A stretch of 56,064 bases of DNA, from the IMG/VR virus record IMGVR_UViG_3300023108_003148, positions 1 through 56,064 of that record. One strand, given 5' to 3'. Below are positions 43,833 to 52,734 of this stretch, one piece after another. Origin of the DNA: a virus. The stretch's first letter is position 1. Every line of letters begins with the position of its first letter. The translations under genes and the position numbers were made by a program. The notes under the pieces are model-generated. The model was not told the origin of the DNA. It was given only the letters and a program-made list of their open reading frames with translations, and did no database searches.

Positions 43833-44732
43833 ATGTTTACTCTTAAAAAGAAAGGAAAATCACCCATCTCTGCCGCCTGTACCTTCAGCGGATGTATCGA
43901 AAGCGATCAGTCGGCCAAAACCTACGGTGAGAAGAGGGAGGCATATACTCACGATGACTTTACAAATATTGCCAAACAATTGGACGATATGAACTCAGTC
44001 CTAACAGGAGATAGGGCCATCAAGTATTGCATCCACAATTTATCTGACGGTGTTAAAGACGCCCCGGATGCGTATCTGATGACCATAGACAATCTGTTGA
44101 CTGACCAGACTGTGAAGGGCATGTGGGAGTCCATATGCAAGATAAAATATGAGGACACGGATCATCATATGTGGTCGTATGGCAAATGTAAGGTAAAAGA
44201 TGCCCGTCTCAACACAAACATTGGCGACGTATCACAGAAGGGTGATTTAACGAACCCTGACCCCGAAAAGAGACTGAGTAGTATAATTCATTACAATGAC
44301 ATGCCGGCCTTCAAACATACGCGCGAACTATTCAATGCATTTGAAATAGAAAAGATGCAAAACTTATTCTGTGAGTTGAACTTCTATTTCCCGGGTGGAG
44401 GAATAGGAGAGCACGGTGATCGCGAACGCAATCAGGTAATGTGTGTCAATTTATCACCCGGGATCAAAAGAAAGATACAATTCCGTTGGTGGCATAAGAA
44501 CAAACCAGCGAGCGAGTTGATGACCTTTAACTTACCACATGGAGGCATCTATATGATGTGCGGTAAAACAACTGGCAGCGACTGGAAGAAGTCCTCTATC
44601 ATGACCCTACGACATAGGGCGGGTGCGGGTGACGGTGTTTTCTTGGGTAAAGCCGACAAGGTTATGGCAACTCGAGCAAAGAAGAGAGGATGGTCAGAAG
44701 AAGAGAAGCCATCAAAAAAGATAAAAGTATAA
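43833..44732 (+). CDS. AlkB-like Fe(II)/2-oxoglutarate dioxygenase
   Basis: 299 residues from the first ATG (an in-frame TTG lies earlier). IGEHGDRERNQVMCVNLSPG supplies the HxD iron site (near 193), and LPHGGIYMMCGKTTGSDW then IMTLRHR gives the C-terminal core with the RxxxxR-type Arg. The expected distal His after W is Lys here (DWKKSS), so iron binding may differ. Basic tail RAKKRGWSEEE and SKKIKV suggests nuclear location. AlkB proteins demethylate nucleic acids. Its tail recurs at 50408. Confidence 0.6.
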   Translation: MFTLKKKGKSPISAACTFSGCIESDQSAKTYGEKREAYTHDDFTNIAKQLDDMNSVLTGDRAIKYCIHNLSDGVKDAPDAYLMTIDNLLTDQTVKGMWESICKIKYEDTDHHMWSYGKCKVKDARLNTNIGDVSQKGDLTNPDPEKRLSSIIHYNDMPAFKHTRELFNAFEIEKMQNLFCELNFYFPGGGIGEHGDRERNQVMCVNLSPGIKRKIQFRWWHKNKPASELMTFNLPHGGIYMMCGKTTGSDWKKSSIMTLRHRAGAGDGVFLGKADKVMATRAKKRGWSEEEKPSKKIKV

Positions 44733-44750
44733 TTTAATATCCTATTCATT

Positions 44751-44840
44751 AGTCTAATAATGAAATAATAAGATATTTATTTTACTTGTAAATCTACTTT
44801 AATGCACATGGCTTGCAACTCTTCAAACAATAGTTTGGCT
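44751..44840 (-). repeat. Right copy of the cassette-flanking direct repeat
   Basis: Contains the natural rpb2 3' end; matches 42064-42146. Confidence 0.85.
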
Positions 44841-47800
44841 GCGTATGGGACCGTAACTTTCTTTCCCTTTACAACCATTTCATGTGCATCTGAAGACACG
44901 CACATCCTTTCATTGATGACATATGGAACACCGTGCGCGTTAAAGGAGTCTTTTTCCATTTCACCTACTCTCAGACCGCCTCCATTGCTACGTCCATCAT
45001 TGGGTTGATGTGTTAGTTGATTTCGCCGACCTCTTCCTCTGGCATGTATTTTGTCCTCTACCATGTGTTTTAGACGTTGATAAAAGGTAGGCCCCATGAA
45101 GATTTTGGCTTTAATCGGTTTCCCCGTAAGACCAGAGTACAGTTGTTCGTCTCCTCTTCGATTAAATCCCGCATCGTGTAGTTCTTTCATGATGTCTTCC
45201 ACCTTTCTACCGCTAAATGGCGATGCATCACCCAGTGTTCCTTTTATGGCCGACACTTTTCCAGTCAAACATTCGATAAGGTGTCCAATTGTCATACGAG
45301 AAGGAATGGCGTGTGGGTTGATGATAATGTCCGGAACAATACCATCCATTGTAAAGGGCATGTCTTCTTGTGTACACAATAAACCGACTGTACCCTTTTG
45401 ACCGTGTCTACTTGAGAATTTATCACCGATAATGGGAACTCTTGTTTGACGTATCCTCACCTTCACTGCACGGTCTCCATTTCTTTCCTGAAACATGGTA
45501 ACTTTATCAACTGTACCATTGGCAGTGGCTAGTTTCGAATTGTCTTCGCCGGTCCGCTGGGCGCCGGGTTGATATGACACCTTTCCGATCACACAATCGC
45601 CGTTTTTCACGGTTGTACCCGGTTTTAACATTCCATCTTCTTCCAAATCGGAATATTTACCGACTCGTTTCTTTTTATCTGGACGTTGAAAAACGCAATG
45701 ATCTTTTCCGGTGAGTGATTCTTTAATGGTTTTGTATGTATCTGCCCGTGCAAATCCTCTGTCTAGTGCTGATTGGTTTACAATGACACTGTCTTCTTGA
45801 TTGAATCCATGAAAGGGCATGATTGCAACAATGGCATTGGTACCGGTTGGTAAATCGTGCACGCCATATTCATTTGCTAATTGCGTCGATACCAATGGTT
45901 TTTGACCGTACCACATGATGTTGGTAGTGGTATCCATGCGTGTTTGAAAATTGGAGGCATTTACACCTTGCGCCTGTTTTGCCATGGCACATTGATAGGT
46001 GTTTCTTGTACCGGGGTTGCGATCACTAAAGGGAATAGTGGCCGCACACAGACCATTCATCATCGAGTTTGATATTTCACAATGTGTATGTTCCGGAGTA
46101 ATATCTTTGGCAAAGAATGCTACAAGTGCAGTGTCCTCTTCTTCACAATCGAGAAATTCTACAACGCCGGCATGTAACAATTGACTAAAGGTCATCGTGT
46201 CTGCTCCCGAAACACTTTCGTACACACATTTTCCATTTTTCACAATCAATAAAGGACGACATATACGACCACTTGTAGTCGATATGTGTATTTGATTTCT
46301 CCATTTTTTGTATGTAATAGACATATCCTTGTTGAACTGACCTGATCGTCTTGTAAACAATACCGTGTCTACTAGACGTTGTGGTTCGGACGTGCTTCCT
46401 TCATATATTCCGTTAATAAACACTTGTGTATGTTTGAGATGTTGGATCTCGTTTCCACCAATAATGTATTGTTTTACCACTTTACGAATGGCTTGTGGAG
46501 ATCGTTCCAATGAGATGTATGACTGGACCGTTAATTGATTTTCCAATCCACATGGACCACCTTCTGGTGTCTCTGCCGGACAGTATCGCCCCCAGTGACT
46601 ACCATGTAGGTACCTCGGCTTTGGCAGTTTTTGTGTCTTGTCTACGGCAGAGGACACTCGTCTCAACTGTGATATGGTACTGATGTATGTCAGACGTTGC
46701 AATGCCTGTGCTACCCCATGACGCTGTTGGCGATCGACAAAGGTGGTATTCCAATTGCCGGTTGCCAAGGAATACTGAAATCCGTCGGTTACCGTGTTTG
46801 ATTTGGACAACCATTGACGTATTTTATCATCCGTTATACCACGTTTTAATTTAGGAAGTGATTTCTGACATAACAACCGTGTATCGTTGCACATTTTGAT
46901 CATCAAATGTAAAAACAAGGTAGACATCAGGGTACAGGCTGTTTCTACACGCTGATTGGCCACGGAGTCTCGATCGGTTGGTTTTATTTTACCCGTGGCT
47001 ACTGCCAACAGTTCTTGAATCATGCTCACTATGAAGATCGCCTTCTTATCAATCGACATATGTGGGATTAACACATTCTGTAATGCATTATTAAGACGGT
47101 CATCTTCACTTAGACCAACATTGTACACTTCTCGTATATGTATACGTCTGCGTGCTTCCTCTACAGAGGGTGGCAAATTACGATACGATGCTTCCAAACA
47201 TGCATTTTCTTCGTTATCAAATACATCGCGTATGGCCTCAATATCTACCCCAATTGCCATTAGAAGTGTCATAACCGGTATTTCTTCTTCCAGACGTGGA
47301 AAGGTACACGTTATACACGTGTTTTCCTTGTACTTTATGGTGGTCACATGAACTCGTTTATTACGCTCTGACTTTACCGCACATGCTGATACACCATTTT
47401 TAAAATAGGTTATCATGCGGTTGTGCATAGATGATTTTTGTCCAACCAATGATTTTTCATTGCCATTTACGATAAAATAACCACCCGGGTCCTTGTCGCA
47501 TTCACCGTTTTTAACACGGTCTTTTTCATTGCGTAAACGACATATAGAAGAGAATACCATAACAGGTATTCTACCAATATACACGTCTCGAATAGTAGAG
47601 TTTTTACCATTGGAACGCTTCACATCTACATCCACATAAAGAGGAGACGAATATGTCATGTTTCGTATTCGACACTCTTGAGGCATAGTAGGGCGAACCG
47701 TGCCATCTTTCTCCAACATCACCGGTGCCTTTAACGACCCGCCCAATAATTGCAAGGTTATGGAATTATCATTTGACTCTGCACGAACTGGTCGCATAAG

Positions 47801-47989
47801 AGAAATGATTTCCTTGATCCTCACATTTGCAAAATCATCAAATGAATCCGTAAACTGCTCCGTCAGTGATACCTCCGATACAAAACGCTTTACAATACTT
47901 TGTTGCCAATCCATCTTGAATAATTGTGAACTTAACAATTCATTTGTTGATTCTATCCGCGTTACTCGTGACCTTCGTGTGGCACGCAT
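44777..47989 (-). CDS. rpb2: DNA-directed RNA polymerase subunit 2
   Basis: 1,070 residues, shorter than cellular Rpb2 (~1,200). Catalytic-side motifs are intact: GHNG-equivalent segments, GDKFSSRHGQKG (hybrid-binding, near 855), PSRMTIGHLIE and QPNDGRSNGGGLRVGEME. At the C-terminus the segment from AHGVPYVINERM to VPYAAKLLFEEL skips the Cys4 zinc clamp normally found between them. The start chosen is the first ATG, behind a TATATTATTTATACC box; MDWQQS (residue 26) is an alternative. The virus therefore transcribes its own genes; the other subunits are not in view. Confidence 0.96.
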   Translation of the reverse strand: MRATRRSRVTRIESTNELLSSQLFKMDWQQSIVKRFVSEVSLTEQFTDSFDDFANVRIKEIISLMRPVRAESNDNSITLQLLGGSLKAPVMLEKDGTVRPTMPQECRIRNMTYSSPLYVDVDVKRSNGKNSTIRDVYIGRIPVMVFSSICRLRNEKDRVKNGECDKDPGGYFIVNGNEKSLVGQKSSMHNRMITYFKNGVSACAVKSERNKRVHVTTIKYKENTCITCTFPRLEEEIPVMTLLMAIGVDIEAIRDVFDNEENACLEASYRNLPPSVEEARRRIHIREVYNVGLSEDDRLNNALQNVLIPHMSIDKKAIFIVSMIQELLAVATGKIKPTDRDSVANQRVETACTLMSTLFLHLMIKMCNDTRLLCQKSLPKLKRGITDDKIRQWLSKSNTVTDGFQYSLATGNWNTTFVDRQQRHGVAQALQRLTYISTISQLRRVSSAVDKTQKLPKPRYLHGSHWGRYCPAETPEGGPCGLENQLTVQSYISLERSPQAIRKVVKQYIIGGNEIQHLKHTQVFINGIYEGSTSEPQRLVDTVLFTRRSGQFNKDMSITYKKWRNQIHISTTSGRICRPLLIVKNGKCVYESVSGADTMTFSQLLHAGVVEFLDCEEEDTALVAFFAKDITPEHTHCEISNSMMNGLCAATIPFSDRNPGTRNTYQCAMAKQAQGVNASNFQTRMDTTTNIMWYGQKPLVSTQLANEYGVHDLPTGTNAIVAIMPFHGFNQEDSVIVNQSALDRGFARADTYKTIKESLTGKDHCVFQRPDKKKRVGKYSDLEEDGMLKPGTTVKNGDCVIGKVSYQPGAQRTGEDNSKLATANGTVDKVTMFQERNGDRAVKVRIRQTRVPIIGDKFSSRHGQKGTVGLLCTQEDMPFTMDGIVPDIIINPHAIPSRMTIGHLIECLTGKVSAIKGTLGDASPFSGRKVEDIMKELHDAGFNRRGDEQLYSGLTGKPIKAKIFMGPTFYQRLKHMVEDKIHARGRGRRNQLTHQPNDGRSNGGGLRVGEMEKDSFNAHGVPYVINERMCVSSDAHEMVVKGKKVTVPYAAKLLFEELQAMCIKVDLQVK

Positions 47990-48043
47990 GGCTCATGCAC
48001 GGTGGTGTGGTATAAATAATATAACGTGGACCGACAACTCGAC

Positions 48044-48077
48044 TCGGGCCACTTTACTTGTACGCTATATATACATG
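48044..48077 (+). promoter_or_regulatory. TCGGGCCACTTT motif and TATA box
   Basis: TCGGGCCACTTT at 48044-48055 precedes CTATATATACATGG and the ATG at 48095. The divergent rpb2 gene has its own TATATTATTTATACC box on the other strand near 48010-48025. Confidence 0.5.
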
Positions 48078-48094
48078 GTATGCTATTTTAAACC

Positions 48095-48325
48095 ATGCCT
48101 TTCCGTCAAAACTATCCAGAAGGCAAATGTTTGTGGACAGGGATCAAGTATGGGTCTCGAGCCTATGCATTGGGTAGGAATTGGGATTGTGTAGTACGTG
48201 GAACATATGGTCAAGATAGTTTTTGTCCCTGTTGTGACTGTTGGGATAATTATGTGTATCGATTTGTAAAATTACAAAGTGTGTGTCGTATGTTAATGAT
48301 AAGGCATAAATATTTAAAACTTTAA
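48095..48325 (+). CDS. Small Cys-containing protein, unknown
   Basis: 76 residues. A compact CPCCDCWDNY and further Cys could bind metal; a basic end (RMLMIRHKYLKL) follows. Overlaps the kinase gene end by 12 bp. Not recognised. Confidence 0.6.
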   Translation: MPFRQNYPEGKCLWTGIKYGSRAYALGRNWDCVVRGTYGQDSFCPCCDCWDNYVYRFVKLQSVCRMLMIRHKYLKL

Positions 48326-49228
48326 ATCTCTGTTTTTCAATAGATTATCGAGTACATCTACAGTCGTCTCAATAAAATCATCTTTGCTATAGCTCTTCGA
48401 TAGCTCCTGTACCAACTTTTTTAGTCGAGCATTGTGGTGATAAAAATAATAAAACACAGAGTATATTTGATATAAATCTGCATCATGCTTTATGTAAGCT
48501 GGTACTCGACGAAGATGTTCATGGTGGGTATAGTCGTTTGTCACGCGTATATTGTTGGCAATGAGCTTGTTCACAAACATATTGTGCAGCCCATCTCTAT
48601 TGACAGAGTTACTAGTTCGTAAAAGATCATACGGACATGAAGACAAGTCAAAATCTATCAATTTCACCTTCTCATTGTATGTGTTTACAAATATATTACG
48701 TGGGTGTAAGTCTCTATGGCATGGCTTTACAAATGGATTGTGAAAAGTTATGCACTTATTGAAGGTGTCCAGTGCTTCAACCACCTTCTTTAAAATACGT
48801 AGGTCTTTGTCCGTTCCAGTAGGTTCATATTCGAATAATTCAATACCCTCCACCTTTTCCATGATCATGAATGGTTGTAATCCCTTGTTTGATTGGATAA
48901 AGCCATATTCATATAATACAGGGGACATGCAATCTGGTAAAATCATAGTCATGACTATATCACGGATGGAACGGATGTATGACATCGACGATTCATAATG
49001 ATAATGTTGTGTATACTTTTTTTGTTTGCTTTCGGTCGTACCATTTTTAAACCATTGCTCATGATCTCTCGGCAAATACGTCTTGAGGATTCTGTTTCCG
49101 CTTAGTTCATACACACATGCCCCACTTTTACCAGCTTTGATCTCCTTTATCACATCTTTATAAATACCATTCTTTAAAGGCGGTGCGTGTAAAAAAGCAT
49201 CAATAATAAATTGATCCGCCATTTGCAT
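48314..49228 (-). CDS. Protein kinase-like protein
   Basis: 304 residues. Catalytic loop HRDLHPRN (near 169) and metal-binding IDFDLSS (DFD for DFG) are clear; MIMEKVEGIELFEY is the hinge. The N-lobe AGKSGACVYELSG...ILKTY gives a glycine-rich loop and Lys. The Asp-His-Pro catalytic loop recalls lipopolysaccharide-, choline- or RIO/PKL-type kinases as well as viral Ser/Thr kinases. Ends LKF. A substrate cannot be assigned. Confidence 0.85.
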   Translation of the reverse strand: MQMADQFIIDAFLHAPPLKNGIYKDVIKEIKAGKSGACVYELSGNRILKTYLPRDHEQWFKNGTTESKQKKYTQHYHYESSMSYIRSIRDIVMTMILPDCMSPVLYEYGFIQSNKGLQPFMIMEKVEGIELFEYEPTGTDKDLRILKKVVEALDTFNKCITFHNPFVKPCHRDLHPRNIFVNTYNEKVKLIDFDLSSCPYDLLRTSNSVNRDGLHNMFVNKLIANNIRVTNDYTHHEHLRRVPAYIKHDADLYQIYSVFYYFYHHNARLKKLVQELSKSYSKDDFIETTVDVLDNLLKNRDLKF

Positions 49229-49259
49229 ATATTATTTTTAAATATATACTTTCATTTTG

Positions 49260-49520
49260 TTACATGACAATGCACGATTTTGACACGGTGTGTTTAAAAG
49301 GAGACATCCACTTTGAGCCCTTTATAAAGCCGTGATCGCATCTAGGACAATGGTATTTTAAAGTTCCTGCTAATTCCGGCGGGTGTGTACATTTGGTTCC
49401 AGACGACTCTATTTTCTGTTGGCAGTAAAAGCACCAACAGGATAAACACTTATAACATTGACGCCATTCGTTTGTGGTGTGATGACAGACAGAACATGCG
49501 ATAACTACATATCTACTCAT
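49260..49520 (-). CDS. Zinc-binding protein with CaaX box
   Basis: 86 residues. Several Cys/His pairs (CSVCHH, CYKCLSCWCFYC, CTHPPE, CPRCDHGF) suggest two or three zinc sites. The protein ends SCIVM, a CaaX box (C-I-V-M) with Met, the preferred farnesylation end. A membrane-tethered zinc protein is unusual; function unknown. Confidence 0.75.
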   Translation of the reverse strand: MSRYVVIACSVCHHTTNEWRQCYKCLSCWCFYCQQKIESSGTKCTHPPELAGTLKYHCPRCDHGFIKGSKWMSPFKHTVSKSCIVM

Positions 49521-49546
49521 TTACTTTAAAACATTTATCTTACTAT

Positions 49547-49822
49547 TTATACCGATTGTAAACGAAGTCCAATCTCCCTTTTATCGATTGCATACACCTC
49601 GCGTATCATTATCAATGCATATCGTATGTATTTTTTCATGTTATCGTCATCTTTCGAGTGCATTTTAGTTGCCAATAGAATCAATGGGGCGTCCAACCCA
49701 TTCACATTATTTTCTTCTACTGCTACCCGAATGGTCTCCATATGCTGATTTATCTCTCTTATATCTTCCAATGACAAATGTTCTCGGTATTGTTCTACGT
49801 ATTCTTGTGTGCTCTTGTACAT
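49547..49822 (-). CDS. Small helical protein, unknown
   Basis: 91 residues, helical throughout, with no membrane segment. Upstream is a tandem-repeat array. Confidence 0.6.
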   Translation of the reverse strand: MYKSTQEYVEQYREHLSLEDIREINQHMETIRVAVEENNVNGLDAPLILLATKMHSKDDDNMKKYIRYALIMIREVYAIDKREIGLRLQSV

Positions 49823-49867
49823 TTATAAAATACGCACAGACCTTATATACCTCTCTTTTCGGACAAG

Positions 49868-49924
49868 CACCATGTTCGATCACGCACACCATGTTCGATC
49901 ACGCACACCATGTTCGATCACGCA
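49868..49924 (+). repeat. 19-bp tandem repeat, three copies
   Basis: Unit CACCATGTTCGATCACGCA repeated three times in the gap between divergent genes. Confidence 0.92.
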
Positions 49925-49961
49925 CATTATTTATTACTTCTATATTACAGTACGGACAGAA

Positions 49962-50003
49962 GTATCCGAGGTACAAACAGACGTATCCGAGGTACAAACA
50001 GAC
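49962..50003 (+). repeat. 21-bp tandem repeat, two copies
   Basis: Unit GTATCCGAGGTACAAACAGAC repeated twice, 43 bp before the RING gene ATG. Confidence 0.9.
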
Positions 50004-50046
50004 GACACCATACATCGTACAGACGCAATTTATTATATAAAAAAGC

Positions 50047-50406
50047 ATGCCAAAAACATTAAAAAAAGTAAATATCACCGAATTGTTACGCCAGAGGCGT
50101 TTCGCTTGGTCTACCTTAAGAAAACAACAGGGAGTAATTACGCGCATGTGGTCCAAGCATTGTGGACTAATGGAGGAGCACCACCGTCTTCAGATGCGAG
50201 TACTGAGTGCAATACAGCAGCTATCTGAAGACCCAAACCCGGTGAAATCTGTTGTGGAAGAGTTGAAAAAGAATGTAGAGTGTCCGGTTTGCATGGAGCT
50301 TATACCAAATGGGTCAATCAAAATAACTTCATGTGGTCACAAGTTTTGTAAGACCTGTTTAGATAAGTTGGGTAAATGCGCACTATGCCGTAATAAATTA
50401 AAGTAA
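50047..50406 (+). CDS. RING finger protein
   Basis: 119 residues. A basic coiled-coil-like N-terminal two-thirds precedes a C3HC4 RING: CPVCMELIPNG, CGHKFCKTCLDKLGKCALC. No membrane segment. Likely E3 ligase; possibly a RAD18/TRIM-like order with the RING at the C-terminus. Confidence 0.88.
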   Translation: MPKTLKKVNITELLRQRRFAWSTLRKQQGVITRMWSKHCGLMEEHHRLQMRVLSAIQQLSEDPNPVKSVVEELKKNVECPVCMELIPNGSIKITSCGHKFCKTCLDKLGKCALCRNKLK

Positions 50407-50407
50407 A

Positions 50408-50515
50408 TTAAAGTGTTTCTTCCCACCCACGTTTCTTGGCTCTGGATGCCATAACCTTATCCGTGGTTGTAAGGCTTGGCAGGACTATGGGTCTACCAGA
50501 AAGTGGACCGAACAT
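50408..50515 (-). CDS. Short ORF ending in the AlkB-like tail
   Basis: 35 residues: MFGPLSGRPIVLPSLTTT followed by DKVMASRAKKRGWEETL. The last part matches the C-terminus of the AlkB-like protein at 43833 (DKVMATRAKKRGWSEEE). It is next to element copy C. Either a remnant of a second copy or a small nuclear peptide. The remaining sequence to the element is unremarkable. Confidence 0.4.
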   Translation of the reverse strand: MFGPLSGRPIVLPSLTTTDKVMASRAKKRGWEETL

Positions 50516-50844
50516 CCTCTCATGCTATCTACCTATAACATCGTCAGCATATAATTAACATATAAATAACATCGGAATGTTTTATAATGGTTTGTCCCTC
50601 CTAAAATAAACAGGCATATTTACCTGTTAGCTAAAAATTAGACATAGGGTCGATTTGAAATTTTTTTTTTTTTACTATTTTCTAATAACATGCAATAGCA
50701 TATATGTTATTTAATGCTATTTTAACATGCTCACAGCATGTTTAGGGAAAAAGCCAAAAAAAAAAATATTTTTTGCCACCCCCTGTCTAATTTTGGCCTA
50801 ATATGTACACAGGCCTGTTTATTTTAGGCCGAGCGTACCATTGG
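50511..50844 (+). repeat. Dispersed inverted-repeat element, copy C
   Basis: Core 50584-50844 matches copies A and B. The left ~75 bp (50511-50583) also match copy A only. Arms: CCTAAAATAAACAGGC at 50600 and complement ending 50828; inner arms TTAGACATAGGG and CCCCCTGTCTAA. The following 50845-51097 contains two GTATGTGTCGGGCCAGTTTG-like units (50890-50940) and AT-rich sequence, with no gene. Confidence 0.9.
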
Positions 50845-51097
50845 GGATGTGCGTGTATGACAAGCACTTTGTGCGTGAGTCTGGATTGGGTATGTGTCGG
50901 GCCAGTTTGTACCTAAATCGGGCCAGTTTGTACATACAGTACTTACCACCATGCACACCACACCCCTCAGACCTCGCGTCATGTACAACGTGGTGGCATG
51001 CATGTTACATCCAGAGTGAGTCAAATTCAACACAAGAGCTACAATCAGTTAAAACAATCGTCAAAACAAACAAATATAACACGTACAATCTATAATC

Positions 51098-51682
51098 ATG
51101 AGCGACACAACCTGTTTTGAATTCTGGTTTAATAAATGGTCCGAGATCGATTATGACCACCATACAATGGATGAACTTCCGTGGGAGGTATTGGTTGCAG
51201 AATATGGCGAAGACAACATCAAACATGCCATTGAAAAGGGATGGTTGAGCATGTACAACACTAGCGGTGGTATAATCACAGATTGTCCACCGGATTTTGA
51301 AGAATATGACATGGCCACATACATCGACTTGGCAGTGAACGGGGAAACTATGGCACAAGCATCTAAAATGTTGATTGGAAAAGAAGAATACGAAGACATG
51401 TTACAAGAAGTCAATGATCAATACGGTTATCCGTATGATGATAACGACAGTGATACAGAAGACGAAATTGAAAATCGTTGCACGGAATGCAATGTAGATA
51501 TGGGACCATCTAACCCTCGTCAATTATGCGGTAAAACCTACTGTCATGGGCACGGAGACAAGACGCCCGAAGAAGGTTACCGTACACCATCCCCTAAAAG
51601 GAAAAGAGATGATTTGGAGTGTCCTCCAGCGCCAAAGAAATCACGCAATGAGACTGAAATTATTGATTTGACTAAGGTATAA
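51098..51682 (+). CDS. Nuclear-type protein with SUMO-interacting motif
   Basis: 194 residues. Acidic middle (DDNDSDTEDEIE), a Cys/His cluster CTECNVDMG...LCGKTYCHGHG, a basic nuclear signal SPKRKRDD, and the C-terminal EIIDLTKV, a classical SIM (I-I-D-L-T). Could bind SUMO-modified host proteins, e.g. PML-like bodies. Not recognised as a family. Confidence 0.65.
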   Translation: MSDTTCFEFWFNKWSEIDYDHHTMDELPWEVLVAEYGEDNIKHAIEKGWLSMYNTSGGIITDCPPDFEEYDMATYIDLAVNGETMAQASKMLIGKEEYEDMLQEVNDQYGYPYDDNDSDTEDEIENRCTECNVDMGPSNPRQLCGKTYCHGHGDKTPEEGYRTPSPKRKRDDLECPPAPKKSRNETEIIDLTKV

Positions 51683-51740
51683 TTCATGTAATATTTTTAA
51701 TATCTTAAATTACTATATACTGGATGAGTGGCTTTTACCT

Positions 51741-52193
51741 TTACTTAACTTCAGAGATGAATGGCGTAGCAAGCAGCAAGTTTACACAGCACCACCCGTT
51801 CCATATTGCCAAGGACAAGGATACTGTGTGATATTCGTATTGATAGGATAATGTGAATAGAATGGCAAATACTAGGTAATAGAGAGCAGCTCCTAAAGTC
51901 ACGCCGATATTGTATGTTTGCAGCCAGTGGGTTGAACCTTTGGTGTAGTATGCATCAATGTCTTTTTCGAGAGACCAAAATCTGGTATACCAGTACATTC
52001 CCAAGGCCATGAACACCGCATAACTGATACATAACATGGATGGCCATAAGCTGAGTTCGGTGGCAGCTTCGATACCGCGTAGGACCGAATATACCTTGCC
52101 GGCGTAATTCATGGACATGACATGTCTAAGAAAGAATGGTGCATCTGGCCATGATACAAACTTGTCGGCAAACGACTGTACCATTTTATACAA
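51741..52193 (-). CDS. Polytopic membrane protein, unknown
   Basis: 150 residues with four hydrophobic segments (LWPSMLCISYAVFMALGMYW, IGVTLGAALYYLVFAILFTL, VSLSLAIWNGWCCVNLLLA and a weaker first). ATG at residue 4 is an alternative start. No family recognised. Confidence 0.7.
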   Translation of the reverse strand: MYKMVQSFADKFVSWPDAPFFLRHVMSMNYAGKVYSVLRGIEAATELSLWPSMLCISYAVFMALGMYWYTRFWSLEKDIDAYYTKGSTHWLQTYNIGVTLGAALYYLVFAILFTLSYQYEYHTVSLSLAIWNGWCCVNLLLATPFISEVK

Positions 52194-52252
52194 AGAGCAG
52201 ACAATTTATAATGTAAATATACAGAGTATTTATTTTATGTATTTGTCTGTAT

Positions 52253-52714
52253 ATGACTTCTATAGTAACCAATATCATTTCCACTATTACAAGTGTGTTT
52301 GGTGCAAAATATTATGTAGAACAACAGTTGGCTCAGATGCAAGCACATCACTTGAATCGGAAGCTTATCGAAGAAAAGGCTGGAACGCCCGCCAATGTCA
52401 TTATAAAAAAAATATTCGATGAATATGAGAAAGCTATCCATTACAATGATTGGAAATGGTTTCGAGACAATGACAATAATTTACATGTCGTACCTCGACA
52501 AACAGCCTTGCGTAAAACGGGGTACACACACCGTGGTATATTTCCACCACTGGGCGAAATTGGTTCTATTTTAGTACAGTGTGATAAGGTGGTAGGTATG
52601 GATAATACTGAATCGTTTTTGGCACTTGGAAAGAACTTTGTCGAAGCGTATGTTTCAAAGTTGGAGTATTGGGTATTGACCTTGGAGGCCCTGTTACAGG
52701 ATATGGCTATATAA
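52253..52714 (+). CDS. Soluble protein with amphipathic N-terminus, unknown
   Basis: 153 residues. An amphipathic, hydrophobic N-terminal helix (MTSIVTNIISTITSVFGAKYY) may insert into membranes, followed by a mixed helical region. No recognised motif. Confidence 0.65.
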   Translation: MTSIVTNIISTITSVFGAKYYVEQQLAQMQAHHLNRKLIEEKAGTPANVIIKKIFDEYEKAIHYNDWKWFRDNDNNLHVVPRQTALRKTGYTHRGIFPPLGEIGSILVQCDKVVGMDNTESFLALGKNFVEAYVSKLEYWVLTLEALLQDMAI

Positions 52715-52734
52715 ATGCACGTTTATACACATAT

